Assembly: GCF_900129485.1 (NCBI RefSeq)
Contig: NZ_FQVW01000015.1
Coordinates: forward strand, 1 to 64,000
Direction of reading: 5' to 3'
Length of the DNA: 64,000 bases
Source of the DNA: Ornithinibacillus halophilus
GTDB taxonomy: Bacteria > Bacillota > Bacilli > Bacillales > Amphibacillaceae
The notes beneath the pieces were generated by a model, which did not search any database, was not told where the DNA came from, and was given only the letters and a program-made list of their open reading frames with translations. A program made the position numbers and the translations under genes. Shown piece after piece: positions 19,054 to 28,066 of this stretch. Positions within the stretch are counted from its first letter, which is position 1, and the number at the start of each line of letters is the position of its first letter.

Positions 19054-19124
19054 TGTTTGGTAAACTATACTCTTGCAAGATTATAAAAAATAAATATCAA
19101 CTACCAAACATTTATATCTTGCAA
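19054..19124. repeat. Inverted and direct repeats upstream of trhO
   Basis: TGTTTGGTA (19054-19062) and TACCAAACA (19102-19110) are perfect inverted arms 39 bases apart. Between them TCTTGCAAGA (19071-19080) is a perfect 10-base palindrome, and TCTTGCAA recurs at 19117-19124. They lie in the leader or operator region of trhO. Confidence 0.5.
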
Positions 19125-19149
19125 ATATGAATGGATAGGTGGTAATTAC

Positions 19150-20130
19150 ATGGAGAAGAAAGATTACAGAGTATTATTGTATTATTATTACACAGACATT
19201 GAAGATCCTGAAAGCTTTGCTGATCAGCATCTAAAGTTCTGTAAGGACATTGAATTAAAAGGTAGAATTCTTGTCGCCAAAGAAGGAATTAATGGAACTG
19301 TTTCTGGTACTGTAGAGAATACGAATAAGTACATGGAAACAATGAAAAATGATCCACGCTTTGAGGGAATTGTTTTTAAAGTTGACGAACATGATGGACA
19401 TGCATTTAAAAAAATGCACGTACGCCCTCGTAAGGAATTAGTGACACTTCGTTTAGATGAAAATGAAGATACGGATCCTAAAGAACTTACAGGTGAAAAA
19501 TTAAGTCCGCAAGAGTGGTACGAAGCAATGCAGCGTGAAGATACAATCGTTATCGATACACGTAATGACTACGAATATGAATTAGGACACTTCCGTGGCG
19601 CTGTTAACCCTGATATTAAAACGTTCCGCGACTTGCCAAAATGGGTTCGTGAAAACAAACATTTGATCGAAGGTAAAAAAGTTCTTATGTATTGTACCGG
19701 TGGAATTCGTTGTGAAAAATTCACTGGTTGGATGATTAAAGAAGGTTTTGAAGATGTTGCACAGCTTCACGGTGGAATAGTGACATACGGTAAAGACCCT
19801 AAAGTACAAGGGGAACTATGGGATGGACAATGCTACGTATTTGATGAACGTCTTTCTGTACCTGTTAACCGTAAAGAACACGTTGTCGTAGGTAAAGATT
19901 ACTTTGATGGCGAACCATGTGAACGCTATGTTAACTGTGCAAACCCTGAATGTAACAAACAAATTCTCTGCTCTGAAGAAAATGAGCATAAATATATGCG
20001 TGGCTGTACACATGAATGCCGTGTTAGCCCAAGAAACCTCTACGTTCAAAAACATAACCTTTCCCAAGAGGAAATTGACCGTAGACTAGCAATTATTGCT
20101 GAAGAAGAAAACGTAAAACAAGAAGCATAA
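19150..20130 (+). CDS. trhO: tRNA uridine-34 hydroxylase TrhO (UPF0176, rhodanese-like)
   Basis: TrhO makes 5-hydroxyuridine at the wobble base of tRNA with oxygen. The N-terminal domain (1-95) has [14 protein letters not shown]; the rhodanese domain (about 125-220) has active-site Cys182 in MYCTGGIRC, with Cys188 next to it; the C-terminal domain is Cys-rich ([18 protein letters not shown]). The length of 326 is normal. AGGTGG precedes the ATG, and a strong terminator follows, so it is monocistronic. Confidence 0.93.
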   Translation: MEKKDYRVLLYYYYTDIEDPESFADQHLKFCKDIELKGRILVAKEGINGTVSGTVENTNKYMETMKNDPRFEGIVFKVDEHDGHAFKKMHVRPRKELVTLRLDENEDTDPKELTGEKLSPQEWYEAMQREDTIVIDTRNDYEYELGHFRGAVNPDIKTFRDLPKWVRENKHLIEGKKVLMYCTGGIRCEKFTGWMIKEGFEDVAQLHGGIVTYGKDPKVQGELWDGQCYVFDERLSVPVNRKEHVVVGKDYFDGEPCERYVNCANPECNKQILCSEENEHKYMRGCTHECRVSPRNLYVQKHNLSQEEIDRRLAIIAEEENVKQEA

Positions 20131-20136
20131 TATGAA

Positions 20137-20167
20137 AAGCTTGAGGTTTTTATCCTCAAGCTTTTTT
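20137..20167 (+). terminator. trhO terminator
   Basis: Arms AAGCTTGAGG / CCTCAAGCTT with a 7-base loop are followed by a run of T, just after the trhO stop. Confidence 0.9.
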
Positions 20168-20181
20168 CTATAGGGATGAAT

Positions 20182-20296
20182 TAGTATCGGCAAATAGTCT
20201 AGATTTATCGGGGACTTATTAAGTATATCGGTGAATATCTCTAGTTTATCGGGGATCTTTTACCATATATCGGTAAAAAAACCTCTAATTTATCAG
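20182..20296. repeat. Three degenerate 41-bp tandem repeats
   Basis: TATCGG occurs at 20185, 20226 and 20268 (41 and 42 apart), and the second motif TTTATCGGGGA occurs at 20204 and 20245, with a worn copy at 20289. Each unit therefore carries two TATCGG-like cores about 20 bases apart. The repeats fill the gap between trhO and the converging ABC operon and do not code for protein. Confidence 0.65.
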
Positions 20297-20306
20297 TAAT
20301 CAGGAT

Positions 20307-21029
20307 TTAAAGCACCTTATCAAGAAAGTCTTTTGCTCTTTGTGTTTTAGGCTTGGCGAAAAACGTACTTGGTTCTCCTTCTTCCATTAAGACCCCATTA
20401 TCTAAAAACAGTATCCGATCTGCAACTTCTTTAGCAAAGTTCATTTCATGAGTTACTACAACCATTGTCATACCTGTTTGTGCCAAATCTTTCATAACAT
20501 CTAAGACTTCTTTCACCATCTCTGGGTCTAATGCAGAAGTAGGCTCATCAAATAACATGACCTCTGGGTCCATAGCCAGTGCACGCGCAATGGCAACCCT
20601 CTGCTTCTGTCCACCTGATAATCGATTGGGGTAAGCCTCTACCTTATCAGATAAACCCACTTTTGCTAACAATTCCTTCCCCATCTCCTCAGCTGCTTCC
20701 TTACTGAACTTTTTCACTTTTATAGGTGCATAGGTTACATTATCTAAAACAGTCATGTGAGGAAATAAGTGAAAATGTTGAAATACCATTCCTATGTTTT
20801 TCCGTACCTCTAATTTGTTTACTTTTGGAGTGGTAATTACTTTTCCATCAATTTCAATATCACCTGCTGAAGGTTCTTCTAAAAGATTTAAACAACGCAA
20901 GAAAGTTGATTTCCCTGATCCTGAAGGACCAATAACTGCCACCACTTCGCCCGGCTTGATAGTTGTTGATATATTCTTTAAAACTGTATTCTCTCCAAAC
21001 ACTTTCGTTAATTCCGTTGTTTTAATCAC
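20307..21029 (-). CDS. Polar amino-acid ABC importer, ATPase
   Basis: The ATPase has Walker [10 protein letters not shown] near residue 34, the Q-loop block [15 protein letters not shown], the signature [15 protein letters not shown] and Walker [14 protein letters not shown]. It is of the GlnQ/HisP class that powers polar amino-acid uptake. The start is GTG with GGAGG upstream, and it overlaps the permease gene by eight bases. It is the last of four genes: amidohydrolase, binding protein, permease, ATPase. Confidence 0.93.
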   Translation of the reverse strand: MIKTTELTKVFGENTVLKNISTTIKPGEVVAVIGPSGSGKSTFLRCLNLLEEPSAGDIEIDGKVITTPKVNKLEVRKNIGMVFQHFHLFPHMTVLDNVTYAPIKVKKFSKEAAEEMGKELLAKVGLSDKVEAYPNRLSGGQKQRVAIARALAMDPEVMLFDEPTSALDPEMVKEVLDVMKDLAQTGMTMVVVTHEMNFAKEVADRILFLDNGVLMEEGEPSTFFAKPKTQRAKDFLDKVL

Positions 21030-21681
21030 TTTTTCTTAACCTCCGTTCCAGCATTCGTCCAATTTTAGTTAAGACAAAAACCATAACCCAATAAATAACT
21101 CCTGCAATTAACAAGGGTTCAAAGTTTCGATACAAATCTGCCCCAACAATTTGTGCACGCCTCATTAGATCTAAATAGCCGATTGTAGCAACTAAAGCTG
21201 ATTCTTTAGTTAATGTAATAAACTCATTCATTAAGGCTGGTAATATATTTTTAATAGCTTGTGGTAAAATAATATTTGCCATCATTGACTTGTACGGAAC
21301 ACCTAGCGCTTCTGCCGCTTCGGTTTGTCCTTTATCAACAGCTAAAATCCCTGCCCGAATAATTTCAGATACATAAGCTGCAGAGTTTAAGCCAAATGCT
21401 AACACGGCAGATAAAAATGCTGAGATATCGTAACCACTTAACTGTGGCACTGCAAAATAAATGATCCATAATTGCAAGATTAATGGCGTACCCCTAAAAA
21501 TGGATGTATACGCATCTGCAAACCATCTAAGTATGGGCTTCTTCATAATTTTAAATAATGCTAAAATGATTCCTAAAAATAATCCAATAATAATTGAAAC
21601 ACTAACAAATTGTAACGTGGCCCCTATTCCTTTTAAGATAAAAGGAATATAAGGCACGATTTGGCTGAAATCCAAATTCAT
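21022..21681 (-). CDS. Polar amino-acid ABC importer, permease
   Basis: This 219-residue inner-membrane subunit has about five helices and the HisM/GlnP family motif [25 protein letters not shown], of which EAAEALG is the ATPase-contact (EAA) loop. [18 protein letters not shown] is the conserved N-terminal block. Only one permease gene is present, so it should work as a homodimer. The gene begins 29 bases after the binding-protein gene. Confidence 0.92.
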   Translation of the reverse strand: MNLDFSQIVPYIPFILKGIGATLQFVSVSIIIGLFLGIILALFKIMKKPILRWFADAYTSIFRGTPLILQLWIIYFAVPQLSGYDISAFLSAVLAFGLNSAAYVSEIIRAGILAVDKGQTEAAEALGVPYKSMMANIILPQAIKNILPALMNEFITLTKESALVATIGYLDLMRRAQIVGADLYRNFEPLLIAGVIYWVMVFVLTKIGRMLERRLRKSD

Positions 21682-21710
21682 GCCTTAACACCTCTCCTTC
21701 TAGTAGCAAC

Positions 21711-22502
21711 CTATTCGTATTCAGATAGCCATTCTTCTTCTAATTCATCAATCGTTCCATCTTTTTCAAGAGCAGTTAAAATTTCATTTACTTGTTCTAC
21801 CAACTCACTGCCTTTAGGAAAGGCTATACCCATACCTGGTGAACTAGTTGTTGGATCATCAAATCCTTCTAAACCTTGTGAATTGATATAACCAGTGGCT
21901 ACCGTTTTATCCATATAAGCGACGTCAATACGATTAGACATTAATTCTTGAATTAACACACTTGCATCATCGACCTTTTTCACTTCAAACCCATACTCTT
22001 CACTTAAAACGTCTGCTCCCTCTTCTTGAATGGTTCCTAATTGTACCCCTACTGTTTTCCCTTCTAACTCTTCCAATCCGTTTATTGATTCATCCGGCTG
22101 ATAAATAAACATTTCACCTGAACGATGGTATTCTTTAGAAAAATCAACATTTTGGCGTCGTTCTTCTGTTGCACTCATCCCAGCCATCACAAAATCTACT
22201 CGGCCTGACTGTAGTGCCCCAATTAATCCATCAAAACTCATATCTTCTATTTCTAATTCATATCCCAGTTCTTCAGCTATTACCTTTGCTATTTCAATAT
22301 CAAATCCTTCAAAATTACCGTCAGTATCATAGGATTCAAACGGAGGAAAGTCTGCTGAAGTCGCCATTATAAGTACTTCTTTTTCATCATTTTGGTCTGA
22401 CTCATTATTTGCTGCTGTTCCATTGTTGCTTTCTGAGCCACATGCCACTAACAAACTTAATAAAAATCCAATTAATAAAACTTGAATTAACCCTTTTTTC
22501 AT
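21711..22502 (-). CDS. Polar amino-acid ABC importer, substrate-binding lipoprotein
   Basis: A lipoprotein signal ends in LVAC with Cys21, followed by a Ser/Asn-rich linker and a family-3 solute-binding domain (FPPFESYDTDGNFEGFDIEIA, FVMAGMSATEERRQNVDFS). The ATG after GAGGAGAG is used; the frame extends 23 codons upstream without a ribosome site. The co-transcribed amidohydrolase suggests that an N-acylated or conjugated amino acid, perhaps a sulfur compound as in the yxe/ytm operons of B. subtilis, is carried. Confidence 0.9.
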   Translation of the reverse strand: MKKGLIQVLLIGFLLSLLVACGSESNNGTAANNESDQNDEKEVLIMATSADFPPFESYDTDGNFEGFDIEIAKVIAEELGYELEIEDMSFDGLIGALQSGRVDFVMAGMSATEERRQNVDFSKEYHRSGEMFIYQPDESINGLEELEGKTVGVQLGTIQEEGADVLSEEYGFEVKKVDDASVLIQELMSNRIDVAYMDKTVATGYINSQGLEGFDDPTTSSPGMGIAFPKGSELVEQVNEILTALEKDGTIDELEEEWLSEYE

Positions 22503-22539
22503 ATAAATCTCTCCTCTAATTTTAATTAAATTTATTTTA

Positions 22540-22565
22540 TTTTTATACATTTTTATGTATAAAAA
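22540..22565. repeat. AT-rich perfect hairpin between amidohydrolase and binding-protein genes
   Basis: Arms TTTTTATACAT and ATGTATAAAAA enclose TTTT. The hairpin covers the amidohydrolase stop codon and lies 38 bases before the binding-protein ATG. It could be an mRNA processing or stabilising element, or a protein-binding palindrome. Confidence 0.55.
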
Positions 22566-23709
22566 ATTCATTCTTAATTGCTTCTAATAATTCGGAATCT
22601 GTTAAAACATCATAACCTGTGTATGCTAGAGCTAATGCACCAGAATACAATGCTTGGTGACCAGCAGCTGTGATTGTTTGATCAGCAAACTCTTTCGTAT
22701 GTGCTACTAATCCAGGCTTATTTAAACTAATATATGGATGAATTGCAGGCACTACCTGACTCACATTCCCCATATCAATTGATCCATACCCTTCTTTGGG
22801 AGGAAGTACTGGTTGATTACTAGATTCTTGTAAATGTTTATTAAATACTTTAGACAGTGTTTGGTTTGTCTTCATATTGTCATAACTCAATTCGTAGTTT
22901 GATATTTCCAAAGAAGTACCAGCCATTAAAGTCGCTCCATTTGCTATGTTTTTCACCTTATCTACTACATCATTCAGATAGGTTCTTTCTTTTGCACGAA
23001 TGTAAAACTGCGCTACTGCATAGTCTGGAACTACATTTGCTGCCTGGCCACCTTCAGCAATAATTCCATGAATACGCACATCTGTTGGAAGATGTTCTCT
23101 TAAGGCATTAATGCCATTGAATAATTGGATGACACTATCTAATGCATTAACCCCTTGTTCAGGTGATGCTGCAGCATGGGAAGCTTTTCCTTTATATGCA
23201 AATTGTATAGCATCCATTGCAAGCGCCTCTCCACTTTCATAAGATTGGTCACTAGGATGCAAGATCATAGCAACATCAATATCGTCAAATATCCCCTGTT
23301 CTGACATTGGAACCTTTGCACCATTCGTTTCTTCAGCTGGCGTCCCCAAAACTACTACACTACCACCTATTTCTTTTAAAAGCTTACTTATCACTACACC
23401 AGCACCAACGCTCATAGTCCCAATCAAATTATGGCCACAACCATGTCCTACACTAGGTAATGCATCGTACTCAGCCAAATAAGCAATCGTTGGACCTGCT
23501 TTTCCACTATCAAATAATGCTTTAAAAGCAGTTGGTCGATCAACAATTCCGGTTTCTACAAGAAAATCATGTTTTTTAAGATAATCTGTTAGTAATTTCA
23601 TAGAGTTATATTCTTGATCACCAAGTTCTGGATTTTTATAGAGGTAATCACTCATACTTTCCAAATCATCCTTAATCGTAAGTAATTCATTTTCTAATTG
23701 TTTATTCAT
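22543..23709 (-). CDS. M20 family amidohydrolase
   Basis: The enzyme is a zinc amidohydrolase of the M20 family that removes an acyl or similar group from an amino-acid conjugate. The metal and catalytic blocks LAEYDALPSVGHGCGHNLIG and TPAEETNGAK, and a later HAAASPEQGVNAL dimer-contact motif, are present. Its position at the head of a polar amino-acid importer operon resembles B. subtilis yxeP with yxeMNO. The true conjugate is not known. AAAGGTGA precedes the ATG. Confidence 0.88.
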   Translation of the reverse strand: MNKQLENELLTIKDDLESMSDYLYKNPELGDQEYNSMKLLTDYLKKHDFLVETGIVDRPTAFKALFDSGKAGPTIAYLAEYDALPSVGHGCGHNLIGTMSVGAGVVISKLLKEIGGSVVVLGTPAEETNGAKVPMSEQGIFDDIDVAMILHPSDQSYESGEALAMDAIQFAYKGKASHAAASPEQGVNALDSVIQLFNGINALREHLPTDVRIHGIIAEGGQAANVVPDYAVAQFYIRAKERTYLNDVVDKVKNIANGATLMAGTSLEISNYELSYDNMKTNQTLSKVFNKHLQESSNQPVLPPKEGYGSIDMGNVSQVVPAIHPYISLNKPGLVAHTKEFADQTITAAGHQALYSGALALAYTGYDVLTDSELLEAIKNEFFIHKNV

Positions 23710-23750
23710 ATTTATTCACCTTTATGTATATTTATTAATTATTAAATATA

Positions 23751-23779
23751 TTTATACCACTCAATTTAATTTTGTGCAA
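23751..23779 (-). promoter_or_regulatory. Promoter of the amidohydrolase-importer operon
   Basis: On the minus strand TTGCAC is 17 bases from TATAAA, which has an extended -10 (TGG before TATAAA). It starts about 45 bases before the operon. Confidence 0.5.
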
Positions 23780-23867
23780 CAGTTTTTTACACTTTAATCT
23801 TAGAAAAATTTACGATAACATTTTATTTATATTTTCTTATTATTAAGTTAATTTTAGAGGAATAGTT

Positions 23868-23951
23868 ATGAAAATATTGGAGGATACATTCCCAGTTGCA
23901 AATAACGAAGAAGTCTTCGAGGCATTGGACATAGACCATTTGATGATATAA
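23868..23951 (+). other. Possible short peptide or gene remnant
   Basis: An ATG follows GAGGAATAGTT, a fair ribosome site, and opens 27 codons (MKILEDTFPVANNEEVFEAL and a few more). Shortly before its stop another frame carries on with a protein-like run (FDDISRELVIHDLLNC and on to about 24018), as if a frameshift had cut a longer gene. I recognise neither part. Otherwise the 402 bases between the amidohydrolase and proS hold only the operon promoter and the proS terminator. Confidence 0.25.
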
Positions 23952-24032
23952 GTCGAGAACTGGTAATCCATGATTTACTTAATTGTACATATCAAAGAAT
24001 AACAGCGCAGAGAACCTGAGATAAAGCAATAT

Positions 24033-24108
24033 AAAAAGAGGCCATCCATCAAAGTATGACACTCCCCAAAATATCAGGGGAATCACTCTCTGATTGGACA
24101 ACCTCTTT
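24033..24108 (-). terminator. proS terminator, long imperfect hairpin
   Basis: AAAGAGG and CCTCTTT form the base of a long imperfect stem with an inner CCCC/GGGG stem, followed on the minus strand by five T. It lies directly after the proS stop. Confidence 0.6.
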
Positions 24109-24111
24109 GTA

Positions 24112-25551
24112 TTAATATGCTCTAGCCCAATACACCATTTCTTTAGCGTCTTTACCACAACATACACATGTATCAGAAACCTTTTCTTGCTCAAATGGAA
24201 TACAACGAGATGTAGCAGTTGTATCTTCTTTAATTTTCTCCTCACATGCGATATCGCCACACCACATTGCTTTAATGAATCCACCTTGGTTATCAAGGAC
24301 TGTTTTTAATTCATCCATATTTTTAGCAACAGATGTTTTTTCATTACGGTGATCTAATGCCTTCTTATATAAGTTTTGTTGGATTTCATCTAATAAGGCT
24401 GGTAAACGAGTTTCTAGTTCTGTTAAAGCAACGAACTCTTTTTCCCCAGTATCACGACGCACGAGTACGACTTGTTCTTTGTCGATATCTTTAGGACCCA
24501 TTTCAATTCTTACTGGGATCCCCTTCATTTCATACTCATTAAACTTCCATCCTGGCATTTTATCACTTGCATCAATATCAACACGTACTAAATTGCTAAG
24601 CTTGTCACGAAGGTCATACGCTTTATCCAATACTCCTTCTTTATGCTGAGCAATTGGAACAATCATTGCCTGTGTTGGTGCAATACGTGGAGGAACAACT
24701 AACCCACGATTATCTCCATGAACCATAATTAATGCACCCATGATACGAGTGGATAATCCCCATGAAGTTTGGTGGACGTATTGGCTATCCCCATTTTCAT
24801 CCAAATAAGTAATATTGAAAGCCTCAGCAAATCCTGAACCGAAGTGGTGAGAAGTTCCAGATTGTAATGCTTTTCCGTCATGCATTAATGCTTCGATCGT
24901 TAATGTATAGTTCGCACCGGCAAATTTTTCTTTTTCCGTTTTGCGTCCACGAAGTACTGGGATAGCTAGATATTCCTCTACTAAGTCTGCATAGACATTC
25001 AACATTCTATCTGTTTCTTTAGCAGCATCTTCATCGGTTGCATGTGCAGTATGCCCTTCTTGCCAATGGAATTCAGATGAACGAAGGAATGGACGTGTTG
25101 TTTTTTCCCAACGAACCACATTTCCCCATTGATTATACAGCTTAGGCAGATCACGATAGGAATGAATATTTTTTGCATAGTATTCACAGAAAAGCACCTC
25201 TGAAGTCGGACGTACAGCAATACGCTCCTGAAGTTTTTCCTCCCCACCGTGTGTAACCCATGCAACTTCAGGCGCAAACCCTTCTACATGGTCTTTTTCT
25301 TTCTGCAGTAAACTTTCAGGTATGAATAATGGGAAGGCTACATTTGAATGGCCTGTCTCCTTAATCATGCGATCCAGTTCATCTTTCACATTTTCCCAAA
25401 TAGCATAACCATAAGGTTTAATGATCATTGTTCCTTTAACTTGTCCATAATCAACTAACTCTGCCTGTTTAACAACATCTGTATACCATTGGGCAAAATC
25501 GTCTTCCATGGCTGTAATCTTTTCAACAAATTGTTTATTCTTCTTACCCAC
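24112..25551 (-). CDS. proS: Prolyl-tRNA synthetase, archaeal/eukaryotic type
   Basis: This class II synthetase charges tRNA(Pro). At 479 residues it is the short type that lacks the bacterial editing insertion and has a C-terminal zinc-binding-like domain ([19 protein letters not shown]) ending in Tyr. Motif 2 and 3 blocks are visible ([20 protein letters not shown]; the [20 protein letters not shown] area). The start is GTG, six bases after GAGGTG; the longer frame runs back into the T-box leader and is not coding. Bacilli often have a second, 560-residue ProS; whether this genome does is not visible here. Confidence 0.95.
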   Translation of the reverse strand: MGKKNKQFVEKITAMEDDFAQWYTDVVKQAELVDYGQVKGTMIIKPYGYAIWENVKDELDRMIKETGHSNVAFPLFIPESLLQKEKDHVEGFAPEVAWVTHGGEEKLQERIAVRPTSEVLFCEYYAKNIHSYRDLPKLYNQWGNVVRWEKTTRPFLRSSEFHWQEGHTAHATDEDAAKETDRMLNVYADLVEEYLAIPVLRGRKTEKEKFAGANYTLTIEALMHDGKALQSGTSHHFGSGFAEAFNITYLDENGDSQYVHQTSWGLSTRIMGALIMVHGDNRGLVVPPRIAPTQAMIVPIAQHKEGVLDKAYDLRDKLSNLVRVDIDASDKMPGWKFNEYEMKGIPVRIEMGPKDIDKEQVVLVRRDTGEKEFVALTELETRLPALLDEIQQNLYKKALDHRNEKTSVAKNMDELKTVLDNQGGFIKAMWCGDIACEEKIKEDTTATSRCIPFEQEKVSDTCVCCGKDAKEMVYWARAY

Positions 25552-25581
25552 AGCAAACACCTCATTTATATAAATTTTTTT

Positions 25582-25860
25582 TAGAACACAAAAAATCCTC
25601 CATCCGCATAAAAAGGGACCGAGGTCTGGTGGTACCACCCTTGTTTGTAGTGTACAATAGCAAAAACACCCATACAGTGGATTACTATTGAACTACACAC
25701 TCTTCTTGATAACGGTTATGAACCGCGCACACCTTCAAAAGCAACGCTTTATCTGATGGCGAACTCCAAGGTAGGTTCCAGCTTAAGCCTTTGGAAATTT
25801 GCACCAACCATTTCCTCTCTGCTAAAGACATTTAAACTGTACTAGTCCTTATCGACGTTT
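25582..25860 (-). ncRNA. T-box riboswitch, proline specifier
   Basis: The minus-strand leader of proS has the T-box sequence AGGGTGGTACCACC (near 25628-25641), followed by a terminator in which CCTCGGTCC pairs with GGATGGAGG before six T. In Stem I the specifier lies in GAACCTACC, giving CCU (Pro) at 25773-25775. Uncharged tRNA(Pro) should bind and switch the terminator to the antiterminator, so proS is read through when proline is short. The specifier agrees with the gene. Confidence 0.92.
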
Positions 25861-25875
25861 CCCTATTTATTGTTA

Positions 25876-25904
25876 AATATATAAGGATGTACCTATAAAG
25901 TCAA
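25876..25904 (-). promoter_or_regulatory. T-box/proS promoter
   Basis: TTGACT, a 17-base spacer and TATATT on the minus strand place the start of the leader just before the T-box Stem I. Confidence 0.75.
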
Positions 25905-26072
25905 GTTATGTTGCTAATCTCTTTTTTGTTTATAATTTTTTCTATATTGTGTACATCATTTTCTTCAGCAAACTCTGTTGCAATTGTTTCATTGAATGAT
26001 TATCCATTCGTTTCATTGGTACCTTATTAACGATATAACCATATTGTATTTGGATTATAAAGAGATTATTAA

Positions 26073-26624
26073 TTAAACTACCTCTCCACCTAGTGTCTTC
26101 ACAAAATGATCGAGTGCCCACTCATGACCTAGTTGATTGAAACTTGCAACTGCATCTTTATGAACAACTATGTTAAAACCTTTATTGTACGCATCAACTG
26201 CAGTATGTAGCACACAAATATCGGTACAAACCCCAATAATATGAACCTCAGTGATACCTCTCTCACGAAGCTTTAATTCGAGATCGGTACCAGCAAATGC
26301 ACTATAACGAGTTTTATCAAAGTAATACACATTCTCATTTTCTCTACTTTCGGCATAAACAGTTCCCAATTCACCAAATAATTCTCTTCCTTTGGTACCT
26401 TTAATATTATGTGGTGGGAAAAGCTTTGTTTCAGGATGAAGCTCATCCCCTTCATTATGTGCATCAATTGCAAAAACAACATAGTCTCCTGCTTGAATGA
26501 ATTCCTTAGTAATGGAAACTACCTTGGACTCAATTTCTTGCCCAGGTTTTCCACAAGTTAATCTACCATCCTCTGCTACAAAATCATATGTGTAATCAAC
26601 ATTAACTAGTGCTCGCTTCCCCAT
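26073..26624 (-). CDS. pncA: Nicotinamidase (PncA-like isochorismatase-fold hydrolase)
   Basis: The enzyme turns nicotinamide into nicotinate for NAD salvage. The catalytic triad is Asp10 (NVDYTYDF), Lys104 (FDKTRYSAF) and Cys137 (GVCTDICVLH); metal ligands Asp54 and His56 are in FAIDAHN. The 183-residue length and the TDICV motif fit PncA (YueJ) of Bacillus. GGAGG precedes the ATG. The neighbouring kinase gene is on the same strand 70 bases away. Confidence 0.9.
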   Translation of the reverse strand: MGKRALVNVDYTYDFVAEDGRLTCGKPGQEIESKVVSITKEFIQAGDYVVFAIDAHNEGDELHPETKLFPPHNIKGTKGRELFGELGTVYAESRENENVYYFDKTRYSAFAGTDLELKLRERGITEVHIIGVCTDICVLHTAVDAYNKGFNIVVHKDAVASFNQLGHEWALDHFVKTLGGEVV

Positions 26625-26694
26625 TAAAAATCCTCCTCATTTTATTAATCCATTTTCTGCATTATTCTATGAGGTCTATTTAATAAGTCATTCC

Positions 26695-27519
26695 TTAATT
26701 TACTTTAATTTCAAATGCCGCGCCATTTTTTCTCATCGCTGCATGATAGGTTGGACCTACCATTTCCGTATAAGAAAAACCATATTGAATGGCCGTCGTC
26801 ACAAAGCTTTTTGCCTTGTGAACAGCATTTTGAATAGTGGACCCTTTTGCTAAGTATGCCGCAATTGCTGCAGAATACGTACATCCCGCACCACTCGTAT
26901 TGACGGTATCAATTCTTGGTGCTTCAAACGTGGTTAATGTTTTTCCATCATATAATACATCCACTGCAGGACCAGTTAGTCGACCACCTTTAACCAATAC
27001 CGATTTAGGACCAAATTCATAAAGATCAATTGCAGCTTGTTTTAAATCATCTACACTCTCTAATTTCCTTCCACCTAGTAACTCAGATGCTTCAGGCATA
27101 TTTGGAGTAATAATAGTACCTAATGAAAGTAGCTCTTTTTTTAACACTTCTATTGCATCATCTGCAAGTAATTTGGAGTCTAATTTACCCACCATTACTG
27201 GGTCAATTACTATTTGTTTAATAGATGAATGACGAATTAATTCAGCTGTTTTATTGATCACTTCTGAAGAAAATAGCATCCCTGTCTTCAGTGCATCAAC
27301 TCCAACCTGTTTCATAGCTGTATCAAATTGTGCTTCAATGGCCTCAATAGTTTGCATATGAACATTTTTCTTTGTTTCTGGATGTCTCCCAACGATTGCC
27401 GTTACTACACTCATCCCATATGTATCAAGTTCTTGAAAGGTCTTTAAATCCGCTTGAATTCCTGCACTACCTCCTGCAGCAGAACCAGCAATTGTCATCA
27501 CACGTTTTGGAAAATTCAT
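26695..27519 (-). CDS. pdxK: Pyridoxal kinase / ThiD-family kinase (PdxK-like)
   Basis: This ribokinase-fold enzyme phosphorylates pyridoxal or hydroxymethylpyrimidine. It has TIAGS and GGSAGIQADLKTFQE at the N-terminus, VIDPVMVGK in the middle and the anion-hole block TVNTSGAGCTYSAAIAAYLA. The GAGCTxSAA form and the end VGPTYHAAMR are, from memory, those of B. subtilis PdxK rather than true ThiD. No thiamine gene is near. AGGTAGTG precedes the ATG. Confidence 0.8.
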   Translation of the reverse strand: MNFPKRVMTIAGSAAGGSAGIQADLKTFQELDTYGMSVVTAIVGRHPETKKNVHMQTIEAIEAQFDTAMKQVGVDALKTGMLFSSEVINKTAELIRHSSIKQIVIDPVMVGKLDSKLLADDAIEVLKKELLSLGTIITPNMPEASELLGGRKLESVDDLKQAAIDLYEFGPKSVLVKGGRLTGPAVDVLYDGKTLTTFEAPRIDTVNTSGAGCTYSAAIAAYLAKGSTIQNAVHKAKSFVTTAIQYGFSYTEMVGPTYHAAMRKNGAAFEIKVN

Positions 27520-27546
27520 AACATCACTACCTATCTTAAAAATTCT

Positions 27547-28032
27547 CTAGAATATAACTACAAGTAAAAACCATATAATCATAATTAACTGTACTATTAT
27601 TTTAGCAAAAGTCCCACCTAAAAACCCTAATAGAGAACCTATGGAAGCCATAACTGATTCTTTCATCGTACGCTTTTGAATAATTTCGATGAGTAAAACA
27701 GCTATAAACGGGACGATAATAATTCCAAATGGTGGTACGACAAATGAGCCAACAATAACAGCAATTGCTGCCCCACGCTCTCCCCATTTACTTCCACCAA
27801 ACCGTTTAACAAAGTAACTATTTGCTACGATATCAGCTACAATAAGAATAATTGTAAAAAAGACCATCGCTATCCAAAAGACTATATTAAGTTGGTCACC
27901 ATTTAATACGAAATGATACAGTAAAAATCCAACCCATAATACTAAAACAGATGGAACAATTGGAAATAACAATCCTACAAAGCTTAAAATAAATAAAGCT
28001 ATTATAATAATCCACATAATCACATCTAGCAT
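27547..28032 (-). CDS. DUF456 family membrane protein
   Basis: The 161-residue protein has four or more membrane helices and the DUF456 features: FVGLLFPIVPSVLVLWVGFL at the start, and a Gly-rich VGSFVVPPFGIIIVPFIAV block in the centre with KRFGGSKWGERGA before it. The function is not known. AGGAGG precedes the ATG. It lies 34 bases after the PlsY-like gene and 27 bases before the kinase gene, possibly one operon. Confidence 0.85.
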   Translation of the reverse strand: MLDVIMWIIIIALFILSFVGLLFPIVPSVLVLWVGFLLYHFVLNGDQLNIVFWIAMVFFTIILIVADIVANSYFVKRFGGSKWGERGAAIAVIVGSFVVPPFGIIIVPFIAVLLIEIIQKRTMKESVMASIGSLLGFLGGTFAKIIVQLIMIIWFLLVVIF

Positions 28033-28066
28033 AAATTCAATACCTCCTATTATTCCACCTTATAAA

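Noticed and set aside
23979-24296. Open frame of about 100 codons on the minus strand across the proS 3' end and terminator
   Set aside because: It runs through the proS gene in another frame and the hairpin, has no ribosome site, and the product has no known pattern.
25552-25638. N-terminal extension of ProS
   Set aside because: These codons are the T-box terminator and leader; the GTG at 25551 has the proper ribosome site.
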